64,000 bases of DNA, taken from NCBI GenBank assembly GCA_020049775.1, contig JAGVLO010000014.1:1-64000 (forward strand), written 5' to 3'. The translations under genes and the position numbers were made by a program. The stretch's first letter is position 1. Each line of letters opens with the position of its first letter. This document shows positions 27,111 to 35,721 of this stretch, piece by piece. The notes below the pieces were generated by a model. It did no database searches and was not told the DNA's origin. It saw only the letters and a program-made list of their open reading frames with translations. This DNA is from Alphaproteobacteria bacterium. Lineage in GTDB: Bacteria > Pseudomonadota > Alphaproteobacteria > Rickettsiales > SXRF01.

Positions 27111-30100
27111 GCGATTTCGGCTGGCAGCGTCGCGGTTTCCTGAGCCTTGTCGGACTTGATAATCCAGCCAGCGCGGATGGCATTACACGTCCTGTACAGT
27201 TGGCCGAAGCGGCGATTGACCCGCGCACCGGCGGCGCCGTGGCAGTAACAACCAATGCCACACTGGATGGCAAGGATGGCGTTACACGTATCAGAACCTA
27301 TTATTGGCGCATGCTGCCGTCCGGTGAGCAGTTATCGGAAAAATTATTCGACATTGAATTTGAACCGGCGGAATCGACAGGGCTTGCGGCCGATGGCCAC
27401 ACAGTCAAGACGCCAACGCTGATCCCGCGTTCGGTCTGGGTACTTGGCCGAAAATTGTATGATGCAGCGGATGATGGCGATCTTGTAAATGACGGTGATC
27501 TTGCGCATGAAGATCATCGCCAAAGCACCGCCCATGGAGTGATGCATAATCTCTCCCGAGTAATGATGGCAGTAGGTGAAGTAAACCGCCAGATACGCGA
27601 CGGCAAGCTTCCCGAAGTCGCCAAGATAGTCGAGGAATGCGCCCTGCACGATGCGATTGGCGAACGGCTGGTGATTACCGGCCAGTCGCCCAGAGGCGGA
27701 TTTGACTTTGATGCGGCTGATGCCAGCGGAGCCAAGGTCAACGGCACGCTCACAGTGCCGTCTGCCGTGGCGCTGGCACTGATGGGTTTTGGCGTCAACA
27801 CACTCGATGAACATCAGAGATTGCGCCCTGAAATCCAGATGCAAGCCGCCGATCCGAAAACCGGCACGGTCTTTACAACGGAAGCGCGTATCAGCGAAGG
27901 TGACAATCCAAAAGTTTCAACGGCAATCGCACCCACGTCGCTGTTTGGAAGCAAGCCTGCGAATGCGATTCCCCGCCTTACCAATGTTGCATGGAAAACT
28001 GACAGCGCCGGGCGCTCCACACTCGAAGAACTCAACCTGCTCGGTGAGGACCTTACGGGCGAAGACCAACTGACGCGGATGCGGGCGCTGGGAACAACCA
28101 ACCGTATTTTGCATGATTTGCGCAACCGCAAATATCCGTCTTCTATGGATCATCTGGTTGAGTATGACCTTTACGATCTGGTTTATCAATTCGAGCCTCC
28201 GCCGCCGCTGTCTGAAGGCGGAAGGCTCACGATGATTTCTGTCGGCGGTAACAATATGGAAGAAATCGCCGAAGGTTTCGGCGAAGCGATTGGTGGCAAT
28301 TCCAAAGTCGTCTATCATGAGGGACTCGATAAAGATGGCAAGGTTGACCGTGTCGGCGTTATTGTCGATCTCGGCCTGCACCTAAGTCCTAAGGACGAGG
28401 CGAATATCTCGGCTGCGCCCGATGTCGTCGAACATCTCAAGCACTGCAAAGACATACTGATTACCCATCGGCACCTTGACCATACGGACGGGCTTTTCGC
28501 CTACATCCAGTATGGTTACCTGAAGGGCAAAGTGGTGCATGCTACGCCTGAAGTAATCCGTGCGCTACGCGACAAGTTGCGCACCTATCCCAGCATCCAT
28601 CAGGATGACCTGCCGACCTTTTCGCCGCTCAAGGGCGAAGGTTGGCTACACATCAAGGACAAGGAGGGCAAGGCGCGGATTTCGGTGGATTATGCCCGCA
28701 ATGCTACGCCGCACTCGGCTCGCTGCACACCATTTTGTATGCATGGACATTACGATGGAAAATGGATCGGTTCCTATCTCAACCATGGCGACTCCCGTTA
28801 TGGCCGCCACAACAGCGAAGATTACAGCGGCCCGCCAGTTGACACGGATCATTTGAATAAGGAATTTTTTACGGGTAGTAACCGCCGCCTTTTGGCAGAA
28901 ATCCCGGATATTGATCCAAAGATTGCCGACCGCGGCCCAACCTATTTCGACATGGATATTACTTCGATCCTGCGGCAGGGATGGGCGCCGACGGAAGGCG
29001 AGGTTGAGGAAAATCTGGTTGAAGTCTCTAATTGGTTTAAAGAAAAAGGCATGCTACTGGCCATGATTTCAACCAATGACAATCGTTTTGAAACAGCATT
29101 GCGAGTGGCTACACGTGCTGACCGTGACTTAACCGAATTTGGCACTAATCTGGAAAAAACCACTACAACTGCCAATGTCCTTGGTGTCAACGACCTGCGT
29201 CATGAGCCAGGGCCACGCAACAATATACAGTTGTATCTTGACCAGTATTTCGAGGAATGTGTCCAGAAGGAAATCGATACGCTTGAAGCCCGTAAGGAAA
29301 CAGCGCGCGGGCGTGAAAAAGCCGAGATTGAGGGAAGGATAGAGGTTGAAAAAGAACGTCTGAAGACTTTCCAGAAACTTAAGGCTATGCCCCACAAATT
29401 CGCCCGCTATCAGGCGCGCGATGTAATGGAAGCAGAGTTACAGGATCGTTTTGACGAGAAAGTGACGCTCGGGTCCGTACGCGTCGGGCGTACTTCCAAA
29501 ACCTCGCGCTGGATTATGAACAGGCCTGACCATGACTGGCGGCGGCTTGTACTTTTGACCGGAACGCAGGGTACCAATGTCGAAGTTGACGCGGCTCTGT
29601 CTGCGCTGTCTGAAGGCCGCAGCCTGATGGACGGCAACCCAAGCAGCAGCCATACAGCCCGCCCTGTCGATCCCAAAAACAATGTGGTTGCTATTTCCCA
29701 GACCGCAATTCCAGGCAACGACCAGAAGCAGGCCGAGATGGTGCGCAAACTTACCTCGCGCGGGTTTACCGTAGTACAAGCACTCCATGACGGATTCCAG
29801 ATTCACAATATCGATGAAGGCCGCCGCAAAGAAATCACAAAGTCACTCAAGAAGCTTGGCAAATCATTCAAGGTTGAAGAAGACGGCTCGCTGGTGGTAA
29901 CCGGCATGCCTATTCACGCTGGCGGCCACGGCCATCAGAATGATTGCAACGCCTGGATCAACATGGTGAAAGCTGACGTCACCGCAGCACAGCACACGTC
30001 TGACCCGCAGGGTGGCCAGCGCCTCGCAGAATTGTGTACCGCCTCAGGCCAGCGCTACATGGACAGGGTTGTACCCAATTTCGAAGGCCTTTCAATTAAG

Positions 30101-30505
30101 GCAGGTGATAGTAAAGAATCGACCGATATTCACTCCGTCGGTAGGACGGTAGCGTCAGTCATTCGCATTCACACCATACGCCAGCAGAGAAAATATTATG
30201 GCGGCCATATGGAAGCCAGGCGGCTTGTACGTCAGGATGCCGAAGGCGGATTCCGTTCTGACGGCCTGCGTGCCACCGCACGTGCTGATGGTGTATATGA
30301 AACAGCATTTGCTACGGTCGATGCCGAACAGACCGTCAAGGCGTTAGCTGCGCGCACACCTACCCGCCCAGAACCGGTACCGGAAAACCGCATGTTGCCA
30401 CCACCAGAACGTCTTGACCGCGGCCCCATCCTTCCTGGCCACGAACATCGCCACCGTCTTTTCTCACAATCCCAGCGGCAGTCTGCCGCTTTTGCAAGGA
30501 CGTAA
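27107..30505 (+). CDS. Giant RNase J-like metallo-beta-lactamase/beta-CASP nuclease
   Basis: 1132 aa from the ATG at 27107, with a strong GGAAGGAGG site and a 4-base overlap with the upstream stop. The first ~370 residues are an unrecognised extension. The nuclease core follows: SVGGNNMEEI, then ITHRHLDHTDG (His454-His459 region), PHSARCTPF, a SYLNHGDSRYG block and YFDMDITS. The beta-CASP part has ISTNDNRFETALRVA, LLTGTQGTNVEV, IPGNDQK and MPIHAGGHGHQND. These match the RNase J order. Insertions roughly double the usual ~555 aa length, and the tail is Pro/Arg-rich. RNase J degrades RNA from 5' ends; metal ligands look intact. Confidence 0.75.
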   Translation: MSDFGWQRRGFLSLVGLDNPASADGITRPVQLAEAAIDPRTGGAVAVTTNATLDGKDGVTRIRTYYWRMLPSGEQLSEKLFDIEFEPAESTGLAADGHTVKTPTLIPRSVWVLGRKLYDAADDGDLVNDGDLAHEDHRQSTAHGVMHNLSRVMMAVGEVNRQIRDGKLPEVAKIVEECALHDAIGERLVITGQSPRGGFDFDAADASGAKVNGTLTVPSAVALALMGFGVNTLDEHQRLRPEIQMQAADPKTGTVFTTEARISEGDNPKVSTAIAPTSLFGSKPANAIPRLTNVAWKTDSAGRSTLEELNLLGEDLTGEDQLTRMRALGTTNRILHDLRNRKYPSSMDHLVEYDLYDLVYQFEPPPPLSEGGRLTMISVGGNNMEEIAEGFGEAIGGNSKVVYHEGLDKDGKVDRVGVIVDLGLHLSPKDEANISAAPDVVEHLKHCKDILITHRHLDHTDGLFAYIQYGYLKGKVVHATPEVIRALRDKLRTYPSIHQDDLPTFSPLKGEGWLHIKDKEGKARISVDYARNATPHSARCTPFCMHGHYDGKWIGSYLNHGDSRYGRHNSEDYSGPPVDTDHLNKEFFTGSNRRLLAEIPDIDPKIADRGPTYFDMDITSILRQGWAPTEGEVEENLVEVSNWFKEKGMLLAMISTNDNRFETALRVATRADRDLTEFGTNLEKTTTTANVLGVNDLRHEPGPRNNIQLYLDQYFEECVQKEIDTLEARKETARGREKAEIEGRIEVEKERLKTFQKLKAMPHKFARYQARDVMEAELQDRFDEKVTLGSVRVGRTSKTSRWIMNRPDHDWRRLVLLTGTQGTNVEVDAALSALSEGRSLMDGNPSSSHTARPVDPKNNVVAISQTAIPGNDQKQAEMVRKLTSRGFTVVQALHDGFQIHNIDEGRRKEITKSLKKLGKSFKVEEDGSLVVTGMPIHAGGHGHQNDCNAWINMVKADVTAAQHTSDPQGGQRLAELCTASGQRYMDRVVPNFEGLSIKAGDSKESTDIHSVGRTVASVIRIHTIRQQRKYYGGHMEARRLVRQDAEGGFRSDGLRATARADGVYETAFATVDAEQTVKALAARTPTRPEPVPENRMLPPPERLDRGPILPGHEHRHRLFSQSQRQSAAFART

Positions 30506-30508
30506 GCC

Positions 30509-33500
30509 ATGGTTAGCAGATCCGCCGCCGCCCTCTCAAACGACCCTACGCCCGATCAAACCAAGCCGGCTTCAGATCATTGGCTGCGCAAGCAATTCGA
30601 TTGGGATAATATTGAACACCTGATTAAGACTGGCCGCATACTGTCCTTGGTCTATGACACTGAAACGACGGACCTGAACACCACATTCGCGGCACTTACC
30701 CAGTTCAGCGGAAAGGTTGTCGATCTTCAGGGACGGATTATTGATGAGGTGAAACTTGATATTCAGGTGCCTGAAGATGTTGTAATCTCGCCTCAGGCAG
30801 CGTTGGTGACACAAAGCAGGCCCGATGCGCTCTACCGTGCCGAAGGCCGCGTCGCCCCGCATATCGCAGCAGCGCAAATCATGCTGTTCTTCCGTAACCC
30901 CTACCGCAAACTCTGGGACCAACTGGCCGATCAGGCCATCACACTAACAAGCAACTCGGGCAAAGAAGAAGAAGTCCGAGTGTACACCATAAAAAGTCCC
31001 GATGGCACAAAAGAAGCATCAATCCGTTTGCATCAGGGCGGGAAATTTTTATCTTATCAGTATCCTGAAGAGGAAAGACTTCCTGACGGCGCGCAGACCT
31101 ACCGCGATACCGACGGAACTCGTTGGAAGCGTATTGCCGCCCCCGCAATGACCGAAGGTTACAACAACAAGCGTTTTGACGACCGCGTGCTGTGGGCAAC
31201 CTTGCATCGCGCTATGAGTGATGAGATTTTCCTGACCCATACCAAGAAATACCGCAGATTCCGCGTGGATACGATGGATCTGGCCAAGCTCGTTGCCCTG
31301 CTTGACGAGGGCGGCGAAAACGGATTCAAAGCCGGCACCAATATCGACAAGACAACCGGCCAGCCATACAAGGCCTTTACCTTATCAAGCCTCATGGAAG
31401 CCAACACCCGCGACCCCATCGTTGAGCGTGGTCTTGACGAAGGTGTGCGCATGCCCGATGGCTCTAAATATGACCGGAATCTTGCGCATGCCAATGCCGA
31501 TTATGACGTCGATGCAACCATCGCACTAAAGGCCTACTTGCGTAAACGGGCGCCTGACGCCGTACGCACGGTTGAAATCAATTCCGATTTCGAACGCATC
31601 AAACCTTTCTTGATTGGTGGAGAAGGTTTTGCACCTCACCCGCTTCGTGCCTTCGCCCGCAATATGTACCCGAATGGCGCACAGCTTCATTTCGGTGTGT
31701 GCGTAAATATCAATGAGGAAATCGAGGAGCGCAGGCAGGCAGTAATGATACGCACTGATCTCGATCAGCCGATTGATAAGTACACTTTTCGCGGCAAAAA
31801 GCTCCTCGATATGTCCGTCGAGGATCTTGCTACCATGATCAAGACCCAGCGCGGCCAGCCCGACGCCTTATGCGAAGTTATCAACCTGCGCAAGAATCCG
31901 CCCGTTGTACCGGCAGAGATGGCTTTCCACCGAGGACTAGGCGGAGATCCAGAGCAGCACGAGGCTAATCGCCGTTTCGTGATAGCGCATGAAGAATTTG
32001 GCCGCAAACTGATGCAGGCGCACAGCATGGCCATGCCGCTCATGCCTGATTACAAAACCATCCGCAATCCGCAGGCTGAAGAACATCTTTTCACCAGCAT
32101 TGCATCGCCCAAGCGTTATGAATTCGAAATGGATGGTAAAAAGGTTCTTTTAACCGAGACCGTCCATGCCGAATGGGTCAAAGCGCTTCGCCGCAATCGT
32201 AATATCGACGGTGTGCTGCGCCGGGCCATCAAACCTCAAACGGTGGAATTCGAAGACAGACCAGATACGCTCGATGCTTTTGTCGAACGGATGAAAACCG
32301 TAGATAATCACCTGCAAAAATATTTTGGCGGTGCCGACGTGGGTGCATCGAACGATGATCATTCCGAAGCGGCCCCCGATGCCGGTAATGCAGATGCTGA
32401 ATTGCCCAGCATAGGCCAGCCCGCATCTTCACCCTTCAAAATACTGCCACCGCCCGACCAGAACTTCATTCCAGCGAAATGGGACTATATTGCTGATCCA
32501 GAAAATAAAGGCCGGCGCAAGCGCGTACCGCATGTGATGACCACAGAGGAATGCAAACAGCTTTCAGCCAATGCCAGAGAGTATATATGGAAGCTACGTG
32601 CCGAACTAATGTATGAATTTCATGACAACACTACGCGTTTTACGGTGCAGGACAAGCGCGGACATGACATTGATTTTGCTGATCTCAACAGGATGAAGCA
32701 AGGCGATCTTGCCAACCGCCTGCGTACTGGCGAATATAAAATAAATATGGAAGAGCTTAACTGGAGTTCTGAGCTGATTGCCCGCATGTTCCGCGATGCC
32801 GGACGTATCGAATGGGTAAAGAAATATATGGCGGACCACGGACGCGATGAGGATGTCCGTGCCTGGGGAAAATGGGAAGAATATTTTGCTGCCGAACGCG
32901 CCCTGCGGCTGCATGGGGCGCCTCATGAAGACCCAGACACGCAGCGCTGGATGACCGCGAGCAAGGCGCTCAAGGAAATTGCGCGCATACGGGATAATCT
33001 GCGCAAGGGCGATGTACGCGCCGAAGACGAGCAATGGGGAGGATGGGACATCTACATGCGCGGCGGCTTCATGGCCGAGCGTATTCTGGATGAATGCGAA
33101 AAACTTGCTCGCCGCCAGTTGCTTGAGAATTCTTTGACGGATGAAAAACTCCACTTGCTTGGTTATGACCCCCAGAAGCGCGGCCTACCAATCGAACACA
33201 CGCCTTATGACGTGCCGCCGGATGCCAAGATACTGACTATTGACGTACCCGACCGCATGCTTGAGGCGCCGCTTGGCCACCACAATGTCGCCAGCAAGAT
33301 CATCATGATCGATCCTGATGATGAACAACGGCGGGCATTAACAGAAGCAGGACCGGATACCTATCTTTTCCTGCGCGGAGCGCAATCCGGACGTACTTTT
33401 CTGGCCGCCAAACCGGTTGTGCTTTCCCCCGATGAAATTGCACCAGGCCCTTACTTTCAGGAAGTCTATGCCGCTGCCGCCAACCGGTTTGAGGATAGCG

Positions 33501-34282
33501 GCATGCAAGCCCCGGCACGCGGGCGATTCCTGCCGATTGCAGTAGAGGCGTTAGAGCCTGTGCCTAGCAAAATCGATTCTGCTACGCAAACTATCAAGAT
33601 CCCGCGCTGGGAAGATTTCATGGCAACTGTAAATCCCACTCTTGGCTATCGTGATGAAGCCCTGACCGGACTTGTCATCAAGGACTACGGATTCATACCA
33701 ACCCCCGGCCCTGCCCGACTTCAAGGTATGGTTCAGGATGATGACAAGCCGGGCCAAACCGAAAGCGGTTGGGAAGTACCCACGGCAATAACCCGTGTTC
33801 AAACCATGACGCTTAAGGATGTGCGTGATCGAATTAATACCGGACGTGAGCAGGTTAAAGCTGCTGTAGCCCTAGAGCTGGATTCGGTTGAAGCCTTACG
33901 TACCGCCCTCGCTAGCGACAGCATTACGGAAACCCAAGCCAAAGAAGCGAAGCTAAAAAGTCTCAAGTCACTGCAAACGCTTATGGAGGAAGAAAGTTTT
34001 ACCCCGCGAGATGCCGTTCATTATGGCTATGCCAGCCTGACGGACATGAGGTCAAAGCTTACGGCTATGTTCGTAGATCAGGAACTAGATGCAAACCGCG
34101 CAGATAACCTTATTCACTTCGTTGATATCGAACCAGCGGACAAGGCAAAAATGAGTTGGTATCAGCCCGCGCGCCGGACGGCAGTTGGCCTAAATGATAA
34201 TGCGGTGGACAGTACATCGCCTGGCGCCACATGGACTCATCAGGTCGCAGATCGTAGCGCTGGCCAAGGACGTCCTAGGTAG
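30509..34282 (+). CDS. Giant exonuclease I (SbcB)-like DEDDh protein
   Basis: 1257 aa, starting 3 bases after the RNase J-like stop. The DEDDh exonuclease domain has YDTETTDLN (Asp50, Glu52), GYNNKRFDDRVLW near 218-229 and HANADYDVDATIAL (His327, Asp331). An insertion near residues 130-215 is unusual. An SbcB-like middle follows: SVEDLATMIKTQRG with EVINLRKNPPVVP near 425-465. The remaining ~750 residues are far longer than the ~475 aa of typical ExoI and are unrecognised, with a charged linker near 610-640. ExoI digests single-stranded DNA 3' to 5'; substrate here is inferred. Confidence 0.72.
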   Translation: MVSRSAAALSNDPTPDQTKPASDHWLRKQFDWDNIEHLIKTGRILSLVYDTETTDLNTTFAALTQFSGKVVDLQGRIIDEVKLDIQVPEDVVISPQAALVTQSRPDALYRAEGRVAPHIAAAQIMLFFRNPYRKLWDQLADQAITLTSNSGKEEEVRVYTIKSPDGTKEASIRLHQGGKFLSYQYPEEERLPDGAQTYRDTDGTRWKRIAAPAMTEGYNNKRFDDRVLWATLHRAMSDEIFLTHTKKYRRFRVDTMDLAKLVALLDEGGENGFKAGTNIDKTTGQPYKAFTLSSLMEANTRDPIVERGLDEGVRMPDGSKYDRNLAHANADYDVDATIALKAYLRKRAPDAVRTVEINSDFERIKPFLIGGEGFAPHPLRAFARNMYPNGAQLHFGVCVNINEEIEERRQAVMIRTDLDQPIDKYTFRGKKLLDMSVEDLATMIKTQRGQPDALCEVINLRKNPPVVPAEMAFHRGLGGDPEQHEANRRFVIAHEEFGRKLMQAHSMAMPLMPDYKTIRNPQAEEHLFTSIASPKRYEFEMDGKKVLLTETVHAEWVKALRRNRNIDGVLRRAIKPQTVEFEDRPDTLDAFVERMKTVDNHLQKYFGGADVGASNDDHSEAAPDAGNADAELPSIGQPASSPFKILPPPDQNFIPAKWDYIADPENKGRRKRVPHVMTTEECKQLSANAREYIWKLRAELMYEFHDNTTRFTVQDKRGHDIDFADLNRMKQGDLANRLRTGEYKINMEELNWSSELIARMFRDAGRIEWVKKYMADHGRDEDVRAWGKWEEYFAAERALRLHGAPHEDPDTQRWMTASKALKEIARIRDNLRKGDVRAEDEQWGGWDIYMRGGFMAERILDECEKLARRQLLENSLTDEKLHLLGYDPQKRGLPIEHTPYDVPPDAKILTIDVPDRMLEAPLGHHNVASKIIMIDPDDEQRRALTEAGPDTYLFLRGAQSGRTFLAAKPVVLSPDEIAPGPYFQEVYAAAANRFEDSGMQAPARGRFLPIAVEALEPVPSKIDSATQTIKIPRWEDFMATVNPTLGYRDEALTGLVIKDYGFIPTPGPARLQGMVQDDDKPGQTESGWEVPTAITRVQTMTLKDVRDRINTGREQVKAAVALELDSVEALRTALASDSITETQAKEAKLKSLKSLQTLMEEESFTPRDAVHYGYASLTDMRSKLTAMFVDQELDANRADNLIHFVDIEPADKAKMSWYQPARRTAVGLNDNAVDSTSPGATWTHQVADRSAGQGRPR

Positions 34283-34298
34283 AGCAGATATAAAAACG

Positions 34299-35420
34299 CT
34301 ATCTTCCTAATTCATCATTTTTTAGCGTATCTGGCTTGGTGACAGCCGTTTTCCAGTTTGCACCCACATCATCCGCAGCTTTCTTCCTTACCGGCGGTGA
34401 CGGGCACAATCCGCGTTCATGCAGATACTGGTGCGCACAATCTATCAGGCGGCGCAATTGTTCGGGGTCTTGTTTGTCTGTACCGGGGTATGTTGCCGAA
34501 TGGGTTACACCATCCAGCAGTTCGAGTGTGGCTTTACCTTCCGATGCCTTTTCCAGATCAATTGAATGTCTGCACGACGTATATTCATCCGCTTTTCCAT
34601 GCATCAGCAATACAGGTGCCTTCACATTGGCAATGATTTTGTCGGATTCAAAACGGTTACCCATCAATGCATCGGCCGGAAGCATGGGAAACTGTTCCTT
34701 AGCTCTTTTTACCAAGGACGTAAAAGTGTTGTAACAGATGACCGCCGGTACTTTGCACGGCTCATAACCCATTTCTGGGACACCTTTTTCCAGATTCAGC
34801 GCTGTCCTGAGTGCCACAGCACCGCCAAGTGATTCACCGAACAGCACAATATTTTCCATTGGCACTCCCCGTCTGTTTTGCAGGTAGCGCACCATAGCAT
34901 GGCCGGTGGCGTAACAGGCGTTCTCGGAAGGTTGCACCAAAGGGGGCATACGCCGCCGCTTGAACCCCGGATAACCGGCAATGATGGCGCCAAACCCACG
35001 ATCGGTCATTTCTTTCAGGATGGCTGCACGCCCATCCAGTGAACCGGCGTTGCCATGACAATACACAATTGTCGGGTATCCCTTTTCGGCAGGTTTATAC
35101 CATGCAGTGACGGTCTCGCCGGAATCAAGATGCAGGTCGTTTACACGGTAATGCTTCAGTCCGTATCTGATGGGGGGCTGCAATGTTTGTCCTTGCTCAC
35201 CATCTGTATACACGCGCTGTGGCGCAAATTCAAAATGGGGTTCCCACAGTTTCATCAAACACCATGCCAGCGGGTTGCCTGTTTTGGCAAACTCGCTCCA
35301 GAACTCTGCCGTTGTCTTGGGAGGGCGCCGAGTGTACATGGCCGTATTGGCTATCGTGTCCTCGGATACGGAACCCACTTTATTCTCTACCGGCAGTTTT
35401 TTTTGGTCAGCATCGCTCAT
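34299..35420 (-). CDS. Alpha/beta hydrolase
   Basis: 373 aa. The oxyanion region is IVYCHGNAGSLDGR, the nucleophile elbow GESLGG, the acid LLMHGKADEYT, and the catalytic His lies in DGVTHSATYPG. This layout is that of BAAT/dienelactone-like or 2-hydroxymuconate-type serine hydrolases of the FrsA/YqjL type. There is no signal peptide, so it is cytosolic or peripheral. It converges on the SbcB-like gene with a 16-base gap and follows the small gene at 35443 by 22 bases, so it is probably in the acyl-CoA dehydrogenase operon. Confidence 0.78.
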   Translation of the reverse strand: MSDADQKKLPVENKVGSVSEDTIANTAMYTRRPPKTTAEFWSEFAKTGNPLAWCLMKLWEPHFEFAPQRVYTDGEQGQTLQPPIRYGLKHYRVNDLHLDSGETVTAWYKPAEKGYPTIVYCHGNAGSLDGRAAILKEMTDRGFGAIIAGYPGFKRRRMPPLVQPSENACYATGHAMVRYLQNRRGVPMENIVLFGESLGGAVALRTALNLEKGVPEMGYEPCKVPAVICYNTFTSLVKRAKEQFPMLPADALMGNRFESDKIIANVKAPVLLMHGKADEYTSCRHSIDLEKASEGKATLELLDGVTHSATYPGTDKQDPEQLRRLIDCAHQYLHERGLCPSPPVRKKAADDVGANWKTAVTKPDTLKNDELGR

Positions 35421-35442
35421 AGCGTGTCAATTCCGGTGCAAT

Positions 35443-35721
35443 TTATTTTGCAGTCAACAATCCCAATATATCCTCGACCAGATCCGCAGGTGGCTCATGC
35501 CCATCCCCTCTGGCCATGACCTGCCCGTAATCCTCCAGGACAATATCTTTCATGGAGAGGGCTATTTTCAACTCTTTCACTTTATTTACAGGAAGCAAAA
35601 GCAGGGCGTAATGCGGTTTGCCTTCAGCATTGTTACCGGTTACCAGCTCCAATGCCAATTCTTCCGACGATTTCAGGTTGCTTAGGAATGATTTTGTTTC
35701 TTCCATCTGGATTACCGGCAT
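35443..35721 (-). CDS. Small unknown protein, paralog of 15783-16079
   Basis: 92 aa with a strong GGGAGGGACGG site inside the end of the acyl-CoA dehydrogenase gene (10-base overlap). The central stretch GNNAEGKPHYALLLLP and GDGHEPP near the end match the 98-aa protein at 15783-16079 in spacing. Function unknown; translation is probably coupled to the dehydrogenase. Confidence 0.65.
   Translation of the reverse strand: MPVIQMEETKSFLSNLKSSEELALELVTGNNAEGKPHYALLLLPVNKVKELKIALSMKDIVLEDYGQVMARGDGHEPPADLVEDILGLLTAK

Noticed and set aside
28560-28856. Alternative-frame plus-strand ORF inside the RNase J-like gene
   Set aside because: Nested in another frame of a gene with clear motifs; no ribosome site.
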